Source: Limisphaerales bacterium (GTDB taxonomy: Bacteria > Verrucomicrobiota > Verrucomicrobiia > Limisphaerales > PALSA-1396). From it: a stretch of 5,867 nt of DNA. Made by a program: the position numbers and the translations under genes. Below the pieces are notes generated by a model. It was not told the origin of the DNA. It made no database searches and saw nothing but the letters and a program-made list of their open reading frames with translations. Positions 1 to 5,867 of the stretch are shown here, piece by piece (within the stretch, counting starts at the first letter, position 1; each line of letters opens with the position of its first letter). The stretch lies in contig PLJQ01000073.1 of the NCBI GenBank assembly GCA_003140275.1, forward strand, positions 3,197-9,063, read 5' to 3'.

Positions 1-1203
1 GTCGAGGTGGGGATTAAAGGCGAAAAAGGCGATGGCAAGGCGCAAATTCCGGTGACGTCGGTGGCTATTCGCCAACTGCCACTGCCCTCTGTTTTGGGAA
101 AGGCACTGCTGCTGCTGGGTGTGATTCTAGTAGTGGGTGGAATTGGAATTGCCGCTGCGGCCGGACGTGAATCCACTTTATCCGCGGGGGTTGCCCTCGG
201 AAAATCCGATCGCCGAAACGGATTTTTTGCCGCTGCCAGCGCTGCGATTGTCTTCGCCACCGCCCTGATTGGTGGAAAATATTGGTGGAATGCCGAAGAA
301 GGCGCGTTTCGCCGTCACTTGCGCGATGGAGCCTGGCCCGATCTCGGCGCGGACGTACGGGTTGTTGGCAGCGACAGGATTTTGCAACTTGAGGTTGGGA
401 AAACGTTTTTCCAGCACAACTCAAAATCTCCTTTGATTCCAGATCACGGGAAGCTGATGCATCTCTTTTTGGTGCGCGAAGGCAGCCGCGATGCCTTCGC
501 CCATCTTCATCCCATCCGAAAGGACGGCTACACTTTTGAGGTCGCGCTGCCGCCTTTGCCCGAGGGGCGTTACGCAGTTTTCTGCGATCTGACATTCGAG
601 GGCGGCGTTAGTTCGACTGCTACGAATTCGGTTCTGCTCGCTTCCCTGCCGGCTGCCGCCGAATCTGCTGCGCCCGCCTTAGCGCATGATCCAGATGATT
701 CATGGGCCATTCCTTCTGCCGAAACGATTGCTATCGCGGCAGGTGATGCTCCAGTATATCGTTTGTCCGGAGGAGGGCAGGTGATGTGGCAGGCTCACGC
801 GCCGCTTCGGACCAAACAGGACGGTGACCTCCGATTTGCAGTGACCGATTCGAAGGGAGAACCGATTGCCCTGGAGCCGTACATGGGGATGCTCTGCCAT
901 GCGGCCGTGCTGCGCAGTGACGGCTCTGTTTTCGCGCACCTGCATCCCGCTGGAAATTTTTCCATGGCGGCACAAACCTACTTTGAAAATAAACTGGTAA
1001 AAGAGGCAGGGGCTGGAGCGCAAGACGTCCCGGCCGGCAGCGGTCAGGATCACAGCATGCATCATGGCCATTCTGGCGGTGCGGTTTCCTCGGTATATTT
1101 GCCTTACGAATTTCCAACGCCGGGAGATTATCGCATCTGGGTGCAGTTCAAAACCGGGGGGCGCATTCTCACCGCTGTTTTTGATGCGCACGTGGGTTCG
1201 TGA
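1..1203 (+). CDS. Membrane-anchored protein with duplicated His-containing extracytoplasmic domain (5' partial)
   Basis: Function unknown. The frame is open to the window edge, and the first possible start (GTG at 7) has no visible ribosome binding site and would begin in the middle of a domain, so the gene probably starts upstream. Residues below count from that GTG. Two hydrophobic segments (about 30-52 and 73-91) look like transmembrane helices, followed by a soluble part that is probably periplasmic. This part carries two related units. Unit 1 has DHGKLMHLFLV (146-156), AFAHLHP (163-169) and PLPEGRYAVF (183-192). Unit 2 has MGMLCHAAVL (293-302), VFAHLHP (308-314) and TPGDYRIWV (371-379). 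Between the last two motifs is a His/Met cluster, DHSMHHGH (348-355), which could bind metal such as copper; this is inference. The architecture resembles uncharacterised YtkA/FixH-like membrane proteins. It ends in tandem stops TGA TAA and is convergent with the genes that follow. Confidence 0.8.
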   Translation, partial: VEVGIKGEKGDGKAQIPVTSVAIRQLPLPSVLGKALLLLGVILVVGGIGIAAAAGRESTLSAGVALGKSDRRNGFFAAASAAIVFATALIGGKYWWNAEEGAFRRHLRDGAWPDLGADVRVVGSDRILQLEVGKTFFQHNSKSPLIPDHGKLMHLFLVREGSRDAFAHLHPIRKDGYTFEVALPPLPEGRYAVFCDLTFEGGVSSTATNSVLLASLPAAAESAAPALAHDPDDSWAIPSAETIAIAAGDAPVYRLSGGGQVMWQAHAPLRTKQDGDLRFAVTDSKGEPIALEPYMGMLCHAAVLRSDGSVFAHLHPAGNFSMAAQTYFENKLVKEAGAGAQDVPAGSGQDHSMHHGHSGGAVSSVYLPYEFPTPGDYRIWVQFKTGGRILTAVFDAHVGS

Positions 1204-1209
1204 TAAGGA

Positions 1210-1447
1210 GTAATTGATCTCCATCACCACGCACGAGCAGATCGTGTTGCGCCCGCGGAAGACGTTTTCCACGCGGCCTCCCGACGCGCGAAGTAAACGT
1301 CAAAGGTCCGCGCATGATAATCAAGAGCAACCCGAAGAACTATCTGACTGAGACTCAATTGTCGTTCAAGGGCTGAGCGAATCATTAGGAACAGAGAAGC
1401 GGAGAATTTAAGCTGCTTGGAAATGCAATTCGCGTTGAGGATGTCGA
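1210..1447 (-). pseudogene. Decayed 3' remnant of a second glycine dehydrogenase gene
   Basis: This is not a working gene. Read on the minus strand it keeps three pieces in the same order as the intact GcvP downstream. Positions 1447-1415 encode ILNANCISKQL, against [11 protein letters not shown] in the intact protein (27 of 33 bases identical to 3955-3987). Around 1322-1293 it encodes DYHARTFDVYF, against [13 protein letters not shown]. Positions 1276-1219 encode RVENVFRGRN then TICSCVVME, against [10 protein letters not shown] then LVCSCVGME (42 of 58 bases identical to 3476-3533, no gaps). A 3-base insertion then precedes the shared AATTAC. About 280 bases present in the intact copy are missing, and the last piece is in a different frame from the first two, so the reading frame is broken. 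The old stop codon is gone and the frame runs into the antisense of the membrane-protein gene. The middle piece is the weakest match. Confidence 0.8.
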
Positions 1448-1585
1448 ACTTCGTAAACGCGTCCATGGGAAAGCTTCCAAAATGCTTTCGGCTCAACTAT
1501 TCTCAATGCGCGCGGTTTTCCCAAGAATAAACATGTGCAATCTTCGCTCTCTAAATCGATCGGTGAGTCTCGGCGTCCGCCGGCG
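1448..1585. other. Unassigned spacer between DUF4276 gene and gcvP remnant
   Basis: This stretch lies just after the DUF4276 stop codon. I see no supported gene, no U-tailed terminator and no clear similarity to gcvP. A short GC-rich inverted pair (CGGCG/CGCCG at 1571-1582) has only two bases between its arms, so it is unlikely to be a terminator. The left boundary of the inserted cassette should fall here. Confidence 0.5.
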
Positions 1586-2278
1586 CTATCCGCACCAAGC
1601 TTCAAGGCGAGACATCCATTCATTGAAATGCGGGCATTCGTTTCGCACCTTTTCCAATCCGATTTCAAGGATTGCCAGTGATCCCACGAGAGGTTTCTCG
1701 TAACCTGGCACTAACGTTTCTACGCGATTCGATGGAGCGGTAATCGGTGAGTCGTTAATCTCCTCCGGGTTTGAGAACTGATCCCGGACTGCCTGAAAGT
1801 CTGCGGCCAGTTCTGGCCTCCCTATTCCAGAGCCAAACTTCTGACAATCACTGAACAAAAGCCCTTCGAATTCGTGCATCATTACGAACGGAATGAAGCG
1901 CCCTGCATCAAAATTATCACCGAGCTCTGTGCAGATGTCAGCCAGCAACGCCTTTTCAACGGTAATTGCCTTTTGTGGAAAAGTTAGATTTCCGGCGGCC
2001 GCTCGCCCCGGCCACGCTCCACCTTTTGTTTTTGGCAAGGCGTAGTAGTCAACCATTGTTGTGGCCAAGCATTCCGCATCTTCTTTGAGATGCTTGATGA
2101 TGTCTTTTCGCACTGCACGCCACCCAATTATGCCGCCCCGACGATCTCTCATCCGGGAGTTGCCAATCAGCCGAGCGCTGACTTTGTAATAGCCTACAGC
2201 ATAAAGATGCGGAGCAAGAACCTCATTTACAAAGGTCTTTTCAGCTTCACCTTCAACATGTATGAGCAGCCTTGCCAT
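1586..2278 (-). CDS. DUF4276 family protein, TOPRIM-like, partner of the upstream ATPase
   Basis: A complete 230-residue protein of the usual DUF4276 length. The N-terminus has LLIHVEGEAEKTF (4-16); a hydrophobic strand followed by EGxxE is the first acidic motif of TOPRIM folds, as in OLD and RloB-type nucleases. Further family-like motifs are RRGGIIGW (46-53), MVDYYALP (75-82, holding a candidate second acidic residue, D77), HEFEGLLFSD (135-144), INDSPITAPSNRV (174-186) and CPHFNEWMSRL (215-225). Nuclease activity is inferred from the motifs. The ATG at 2278 lies 3 bases after the ATPase stop. The short purine run (AGGA) before it overlaps that stop, which points to translational coupling and joint function. 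Paired ATPase/TOPRIM proteins are commonly anti-phage or conflict modules; that role is an inference here. No truncation or frameshift is seen. Confidence 0.88.
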   Translation of the reverse strand: MARLLIHVEGEAEKTFVNEVLAPHLYAVGYYKVSARLIGNSRMRDRRGGIIGWRAVRKDIIKHLKEDAECLATTMVDYYALPKTKGGAWPGRAAAGNLTFPQKAITVEKALLADICTELGDNFDAGRFIPFVMMHEFEGLLFSDCQKFGSGIGRPELAADFQAVRDQFSNPEEINDSPITAPSNRVETLVPGYEKPLVGSLAILEIGLEKVRNECPHFNEWMSRLEAWCG

Positions 2279-2281
2279 ATC

Positions 2282-3394
2282 CTATTCACTGCTGGGACGG
2301 CCGCCCAATTCGTTTTTCTCCCATAACTGACCGAGGCTGTAATCCTCCAACCAAGCCGCGAGTTTGCTAGATTCAAGCCGTGTAAACTGTGTGCCGCCGT
2401 TAACACGATCTGCAACCAACACGTCTTCGGGTTGAAAATGGTCGAGCAACAGGGGTGACTGTGTGCCCAAGATGACCTGCGTCTTGACAGACGATTGCTT
2501 TACAAGTGAAGCGAGCATCGTGATTGCGAACGGGTGCAGGCCGAGTTCCGGCTCATCTACGAGAATGACTGACGGGCGATATTGATCTGGTTGTAGAAAT
2601 AGTGTAGCCAACGCGATAAAGCGAAGTGTTCCATCGGAAAGTGAAGTGGCGTCGAAAAAGGCTTCCGAGTTTTTGTGCCTCCATTGAAGCTGAATCGTGT
2701 CTGGGTTTAGCTTCAATGGTTCGAGTTGAAAATCATCAAAAAACGGGGCGACACGTTGAACAGAGCGTCGAATGAGTCCATAGGCGTTCTCATGCTTTTT
2801 GTTCAAATAGTATAGAAACGCAGCGAGGTTTGATCCATCGGGGCGTAGAAAACGGTTGTCATTCACGTTGCACGTTTTCTTCATTGGCGAACTGGCGCTG
2901 GTATCATGGAAGTGATAGAGACGCCAACGACCAAGGTGATCGCGAACGTAAGAAGCGATTCTCTTGCTTGAGGGATCGCTGATGCCAGCCTCAAGGCCGC
3001 GTGAGACTAATCCGCTCGCGTACGGTCGCGGACGATTTTTTTTGTCCCAGAAATACACGGCCTCTGCAGCCGCTTGAAGCTTATCATTCGCGGTGGCACC
3101 CAATTCGATGTTGTATTCATTTACGCCTCCCTCAAAAGAGACGAAGATCTCAATCTTGCTGGTAGTTTTTGATCCGAAGTAGAGCAACTTGTCTGCTCCA
3201 CCAAAGTTAACGACATAGTCCTGAAGATGTCCTTCGCGAATCGCATGAAGAAATGAGAAGACGCCAATGAAGTTCGACTTTCCCGATCCGTTAGGGCCAA
3301 TGACGACATTGATTGCCCTCAGCGCCAACTTCTCGATTGAAGCAATGCTCTTAAAGCCTTTAACAGTGATGAAGTCCAGTTCCTGTGTCGGCAT
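2282..3394 (-). CDS. AAA/ABC-type ATPase, COG4637-like (AAA_21/AAA15 group)
   Basis: A complete 370-residue predicted ATPase of the SMC/OLD-like ABC class. The N-terminal strand and FKS motif (14-16) lead into Walker A GPNGSGKSN (33-41). An ABC signature, SLSDGTLRF (251-259), precedes Walker B VILVDEPELGLHP (276-288), with D280 and E281 as the Mg-binding and catalytic acids, then a short switch region LGTQSPLLLDHF (309-320). The C-terminus, YSLGQLWEKNELGGRP (352-367), is a hallmark I associate with COG4637 proteins that are followed by DUF4276. All catalytic motifs are intact. The middle part (about 60-245) is the variable lid or dimer region with no recognised domain. The ATG at 3394 is chosen because it places Walker A at the usual distance from the start; no strong Shine-Dalgarno sequence is present. 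It is the first gene of a two-gene operon. By analogy it would sense or remodel invading DNA and control the DUF4276 partner; this is inference. Confidence 0.9.
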   Translation of the reverse strand: MPTQELDFITVKGFKSIASIEKLALRAINVVIGPNGSGKSNFIGVFSFLHAIREGHLQDYVVNFGGADKLLYFGSKTTSKIEIFVSFEGGVNEYNIELGATANDKLQAAAEAVYFWDKKNRPRPYASGLVSRGLEAGISDPSSKRIASYVRDHLGRWRLYHFHDTSASSPMKKTCNVNDNRFLRPDGSNLAAFLYYLNKKHENAYGLIRRSVQRVAPFFDDFQLEPLKLNPDTIQLQWRHKNSEAFFDATSLSDGTLRFIALATLFLQPDQYRPSVILVDEPELGLHPFAITMLASLVKQSSVKTQVILGTQSPLLLDHFQPEDVLVADRVNGGTQFTRLESSKLAAWLEDYSLGQLWEKNELGGRPSSE

Positions 3395-3397
3395 GGG

Positions 3398-3436
3398 TCA
3401 ATTAATTATCAATTACTCGATTGATTGTCGAATTGA
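3398..3436 (-). promoter_or_regulatory. AT-rich leader with nested inverted repeats: candidate promoter/operator of the ATPase operon
   Basis: The 66-base gap between the gcvP stop and the ATPase start holds two nested inverted repeats. The outer one is TCAATT (3398-3403) with AATTGA (3431-3436). The inner one is ATCAAT (3408-3413) with ATTGAT (3420-3425) around a 6-base centre. On the minus strand a -10-like GATAAT (3410-3405) and a -35-like TCGACA (3431-3426) are 15 bases apart, which is short of the optimum. The -10-like box lies 10 bases from the ATG, so the transcript would be nearly leaderless. The symmetry suggests a repressor site, possibly for autoregulation. It could instead be a weak terminator for gcvP, although no T-run follows. 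Confidence 0.3.
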
Positions 3437-3460
3437 GTCTGCGCGTTAATCATGCTGGCT

Positions 3461-5867
3461 TCAATCCGTGTAATTCTCCATCCCCACGCACGAGCAAACC
3501 AGATTCCGGTCGCCATATACGTTGTCGATGCGGCTCACGTATGGCCAGAATTTGTGGTCGTGCAGCCACTTAGCCGGGAAGGCGGCCTGGTCGCGGGAGT
3601 AGGGGTGATTCCAGTTGTCGGTAGCGATCATGTCCGCCGTGTGCGGCGCGTGCTTGAGAAGGTTGTTTTGCTTGTCGGCTTGTCCTGATTCGATGGCGGT
3701 AATCTCGCCGTGAATGGCAATCATCGCTTCGCAGAAACGGTCGAGTTCCGATTTCGATTCGCTCTCCGTGGGTTCAACCATCATCGTGCCCGGCACTGGA
3801 AAGGAAATCGTTGGCGCGTGAAAGCCGTAATCCATCAGCCGTTTCGCCACGTCCTCGACGGTGACGCTCTTGAACTGGCGGAGGTCGAGAATGCATTCGT
3901 GCGCGACGAGATTGCCATGACCTTTGTAGAGCACGGGAAAATAATTCTCCAAACGCTTCGCGATGTAATTGGCGTTGAGGATGGCGACTGTGGTCGCCTC
4001 AGTGAGACCGGCGGCGCCCATTGCGGCGATGTAAACCCATGAAATGGTAAGAATGCTGGCACTGCCCCAGGGAGCGGCCGAAACCGCCCCGATGGGATTT
4101 TCGCCACCAAGATTCACCACCGGATGGCCGGGCAGGAATTCCACGAGATGTTCGGCAACCCCGATTGGCCCCATGCCCGGTCCGCCGCCACCGTGGGGAA
4201 TGCAGAACGTTTTGTGCAGGTTCAAATGACAAACGTCCGCCCCGATGTCTGCGGGCCGGCAGAGGCCGACTTGGGCGTTCAGGTTAGCGCCGTCCATGTA
4301 AACCTGGCCTCCGTGGTCATGCACTATCTGACAAATCTCTTTGATGGTTTCCTCAAAGACGCCGTGCGTGGAGGGATACGTCACCATGAGTGCAGCCAGA
4401 TCATTTCGATGGGTCTCGGCCTTGGCTTTCAGATCCTCGACGCTGATGTTGCCTCCGCTGTCACACGCCACAGCCACGACGCGCATTCCGGCCATGGCTG
4501 CGCTGGCGGGGTTCGTGCCGTGTGCGGAGGTCGGGATGAGGCAGACGTTGCGGTGGCTTTCGCCGCGCTGTTCGTGGTAAGTGCGAATGACCAGCAGTCC
4601 GGCATATTCACCTTGCGAACCCGCGTTGGGCTGCAATGAAATTCCGGCGAAACCAGTGATTTCGGCCAGCCAATCTTCGAGTTGCTGGAAAATAGTCTGA
4701 TAGCCCTTCGTCTGGCGTAACGGCGCGAAGGGATGAATGCGGCTGAACTCAGGCCACGAAAGGGAAAGCATTTCTGCCGATGCGTTCAATTTCATCGTGC
4801 ATGAACCAAGAGGAATCATCGAAGTCGTCAGGGACAAGTCGCGCGACTCCAGGCGTTTCAAGTATCGGAGCATTTCGGTTTCAGAGTGGTAACGGTTGAA
4901 AACGGGGTGCGTAAGGTATTTGCTCGTCCGGGCGAAATGGGGTTCGTAATCAGTCGGAACTTCTGCGGCCAACTCTTCGATGGCAAACGCAGGAGCGGTG
5001 TTGCTGTTGAAAATCTGCAGGAGAACAGTCAGATCATCGGAGCTGGTCGTTTCGTCGAGCGTGACGCCAACGGTCTTTGAATCGAGGGCGCGCAGATTCA
5101 CGCGGTGCGATTCAGCGATTTTGAGTACGTCCGCGCTCGTTTGTTTGGTGACTTCGACGCGCAAAGTATCAAAAAACACCGATGGAACCGGTCGGCAACC
5201 GAGCCGCTCCAATCCAGCGGCCAGAATCGCGGCAAGCCAATGCACCCGGCGGCCAATTTTTCTCAGGCCTTCCGGCCCGTGATAACAGGCGTAAGCCATC
5301 GCCATGTTGGCCAGCAGGGCCTGGGCCGTGCAGATGTTGCTCGTGGCTTTTTCGCGACGGATATGTTGTTCGCGCGTGCCGAGTGATAGACGCAGAGCGG
5401 GTCGGCCGCGTGAATCCTTGGAAACGCCGACGAGGCGGCCGGGCATCTGGCGTTTGAACTCGTCGCGCGTTGCAAAAAATGCAGCGTGCGGTCCACCGTA
5501 GCCGAGCGGAACACCGAATCGTTGCGCGCTGCCGACCGCGACATCCGCGTCGAACTCACCCGGTGGTTTGATCAGGGTGAGCGCCAGCAAATCGGTTGCA
5601 ACGGTGACGAGTGCACCGGCGATGTGGGCCTTCTCGACGAAGCCGGAGTAGTCGTGAATGGCACCGTAGGTGTCGGGATATTGAAGGAGCGCTCCAAAGA
5701 CTTTTCCGTTACAGGCAAACGATTCGTGATCGCCGATGATAACTTCAACCCCCAGAGCTTTGGCGCGGGTTTGAACGACTTCGATGGTTTGAGGATGACA
5801 GTTTAGCGAGACGAAGAAGGTATTGCGTCCGCCTTCGTGTTTTAGCCTATGGCACATCATCATCGCT
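3461..5867 (-). CDS. gcvP: Glycine dehydrogenase (decarboxylating), P protein of the glycine cleavage system (N-terminus outside window)
   Basis: GcvP decarboxylates glycine with pyridoxal phosphate and passes the aminomethyl group to the lipoyl arm of H protein, in the cytoplasm. The window holds 801 codons. The frame is open at the window edge, and full single-chain GcvP is about 950-960 residues, so roughly 150-160 N-terminal residues are missing. Residues below count from the first in-window Met (5863). The first half has [10 protein letters not shown] (71-80), [14 protein letters not shown] (118-131) and [16 protein letters not shown] (171-186). The second half has [10 protein letters not shown] (351-360), [12 protein letters not shown] (411-422), [12 protein letters not shown] (444-455) and [18 protein letters not shown] (546-563), where K551 is the expected PLP-binding lysine. 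It ends in [12 protein letters not shown] (781-792). All expected motifs are present with no frameshift, so the copy looks functional. GcvT, GcvH and any glycine riboswitch are not in view; the upstream region lies beyond the window. Confidence 0.97.
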   Translation of the reverse strand, partial: AMMMCHRLKHEGGRNTFFVSLNCHPQTIEVVQTRAKALGVEVIIGDHESFACNGKVFGALLQYPDTYGAIHDYSGFVEKAHIAGALVTVATDLLALTLIKPPGEFDADVAVGSAQRFGVPLGYGGPHAAFFATRDEFKRQMPGRLVGVSKDSRGRPALRLSLGTREQHIRREKATSNICTAQALLANMAMAYACYHGPEGLRKIGRRVHWLAAILAAGLERLGCRPVPSVFFDTLRVEVTKQTSADVLKIAESHRVNLRALDSKTVGVTLDETTSSDDLTVLLQIFNSNTAPAFAIEELAAEVPTDYEPHFARTSKYLTHPVFNRYHSETEMLRYLKRLESRDLSLTTSMIPLGSCTMKLNASAEMLSLSWPEFSRIHPFAPLRQTKGYQTIFQQLEDWLAEITGFAGISLQPNAGSQGEYAGLLVIRTYHEQRGESHRNVCLIPTSAHGTNPASAAMAGMRVVAVACDSGGNISVEDLKAKAETHRNDLAALMVTYPSTHGVFEETIKEICQIVHDHGGQVYMDGANLNAQVGLCRPADIGADVCHLNLHKTFCIPHGGGGPGMGPIGVAEHLVEFLPGHPVVNLGGENPIGAVSAAPWGSASILTISWVYIAAMGAAGLTEATTVAILNANYIAKRLENYFPVLYKGHGNLVAHECILDLRQFKSVTVEDVAKRLMDYGFHAPTISFPVPGTMMVEPTESESKSELDRFCEAMIAIHGEITAIESGQADKQNNLLKHAPHTADMIATDNWNHPYSRDQAAFPAKWLHDHKFWPYVSRIDNVYGDRNLVCSCVGMENYTD

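Larger units (their letters stand above)
1448..3460. other. Putative inserted ATPase/DUF4276 cassette at the gcvP 3' end
   Basis: This about 2.0-kb block contains the two-gene ATPase/DUF4276 operon and its leader. It lies between the intact gcvP 3' end (3461 onward) and the decayed gcvP 3' remnant (1210-1447), both in the same orientation. It has no integrase or transposase. Sample base counts suggest a lower GC content in parts of the ATPase gene (25 of 60 at 2581-2640, 28 of 60 at 3181-3240) than in parts of gcvP (42 of 60 at 4141-4200, 38 of 60 at 5221-5280). Other samples overlap (33 of 60 at 2281-2340, 31 of 60 at 4981-5040). The limits are approximate. Confidence 0.5.

Noticed and set aside
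700..1272. Long minus-strand open frame of 190 codons overlapping the membrane-protein gene
   Set aside because: Most of it is the antisense shadow of the plus-strand gene. Only its first 20 or so codons resemble GcvP, and these are reported as the pseudogene remnant.
1253..1276. Possible hairpin (CCGCGGAA against TTCC-AC-GCGG) as a terminator for the membrane-protein gene
   Set aside because: It has a two-base bulge and no following T-run, and the sequence is explained by GcvP-tail coding homology.
1224..1496. 90-codon minus-strand open frame as a small gene
   Set aside because: It holds the ILNAN and DYHARTF pieces of decayed gcvP and ends out of frame with the GcvP tail, so it is better read as pseudogene debris than as a new gene.
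1204..1585. CRISPR-like or small-RNA content in the intergenic region
   Set aside because: There are no regularly spaced repeats and no strong hairpin followed by a T-run. The conserved parts are explained by gcvP homology.
3452..3688. Plus-strand open frame of 78 codons
   Set aside because: It is entirely antisense to the well-supported gcvP 3' end and has no recognisable features.
4124..4639. Plus-strand open frame of 171 codons within gcvP
   Set aside because: It is an antisense shadow created by GC-rich codon bias of gcvP; the minus strand encodes the PLP-lysine region.

Overview
The window reads as bacterial chromosomal DNA, moderately GC-rich. No rRNA, tRNA, CRISPR array or transposase is visible. 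The single-chain glycine dehydrogenase and the membrane-anchored protein with repeated AFAHLHP-type motifs recall Verrucomicrobiota or Acidobacteriota-like genomes. That placement rests on remembered family resemblance only and is tentative.

Layout. (1) Positions 1-1203, + strand: the C-terminal part of an uncharacterised membrane protein with two transmembrane helices and two copies of a His-containing beta-type domain. (2) Positions 1210-1447, - strand: a degraded remnant of the 3' end of a gcvP gene, ending within a few bases of the stop codon of the first gene. (3) Positions 1586-3394, - strand: a compact two-gene operon made of an ABC/SMC-like AAA ATPase (COG4637 type) and a DUF4276 protein with a TOPRIM-like N-terminal motif. 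This pairing resembles ATPase-plus-TOPRIM conflict or anti-phage modules. (4) Positions 3461-5867, - strand: an intact-looking gcvP (glycine cleavage P protein) whose N-terminus lies beyond the window.

The main result is structural. The ATPase/DUF4276 pair sits between an intact gcvP 3' end and a second, decayed gcvP 3' end in the same orientation. The remnant keeps three collinear pieces matching GcvP residues (numbered from the first in-window Met) about 629-638, 671-689 and 778-798. It has lost the sequence between them, is frameshifted, and is clearly diverged from the intact copy (42 of 58 and 27 of 33 bases match in two ungapped blocks). The simplest reading is that gcvP was once convergent with, and directly next to, the membrane-protein gene. 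The ATPase/DUF4276 cassette then arrived either with a replacement gcvP or its 3' end, or after a gcvP duplication. The old tail was left behind to decay.

The two cassette genes are separated by 3 bases and are probably translationally coupled. An AT-rich leader with nested inverted repeats lies in front of the ATPase gene and is a candidate promoter/operator. No functional link between the cassette and glycine catabolism is apparent; the gcvP end looks like a landing site.
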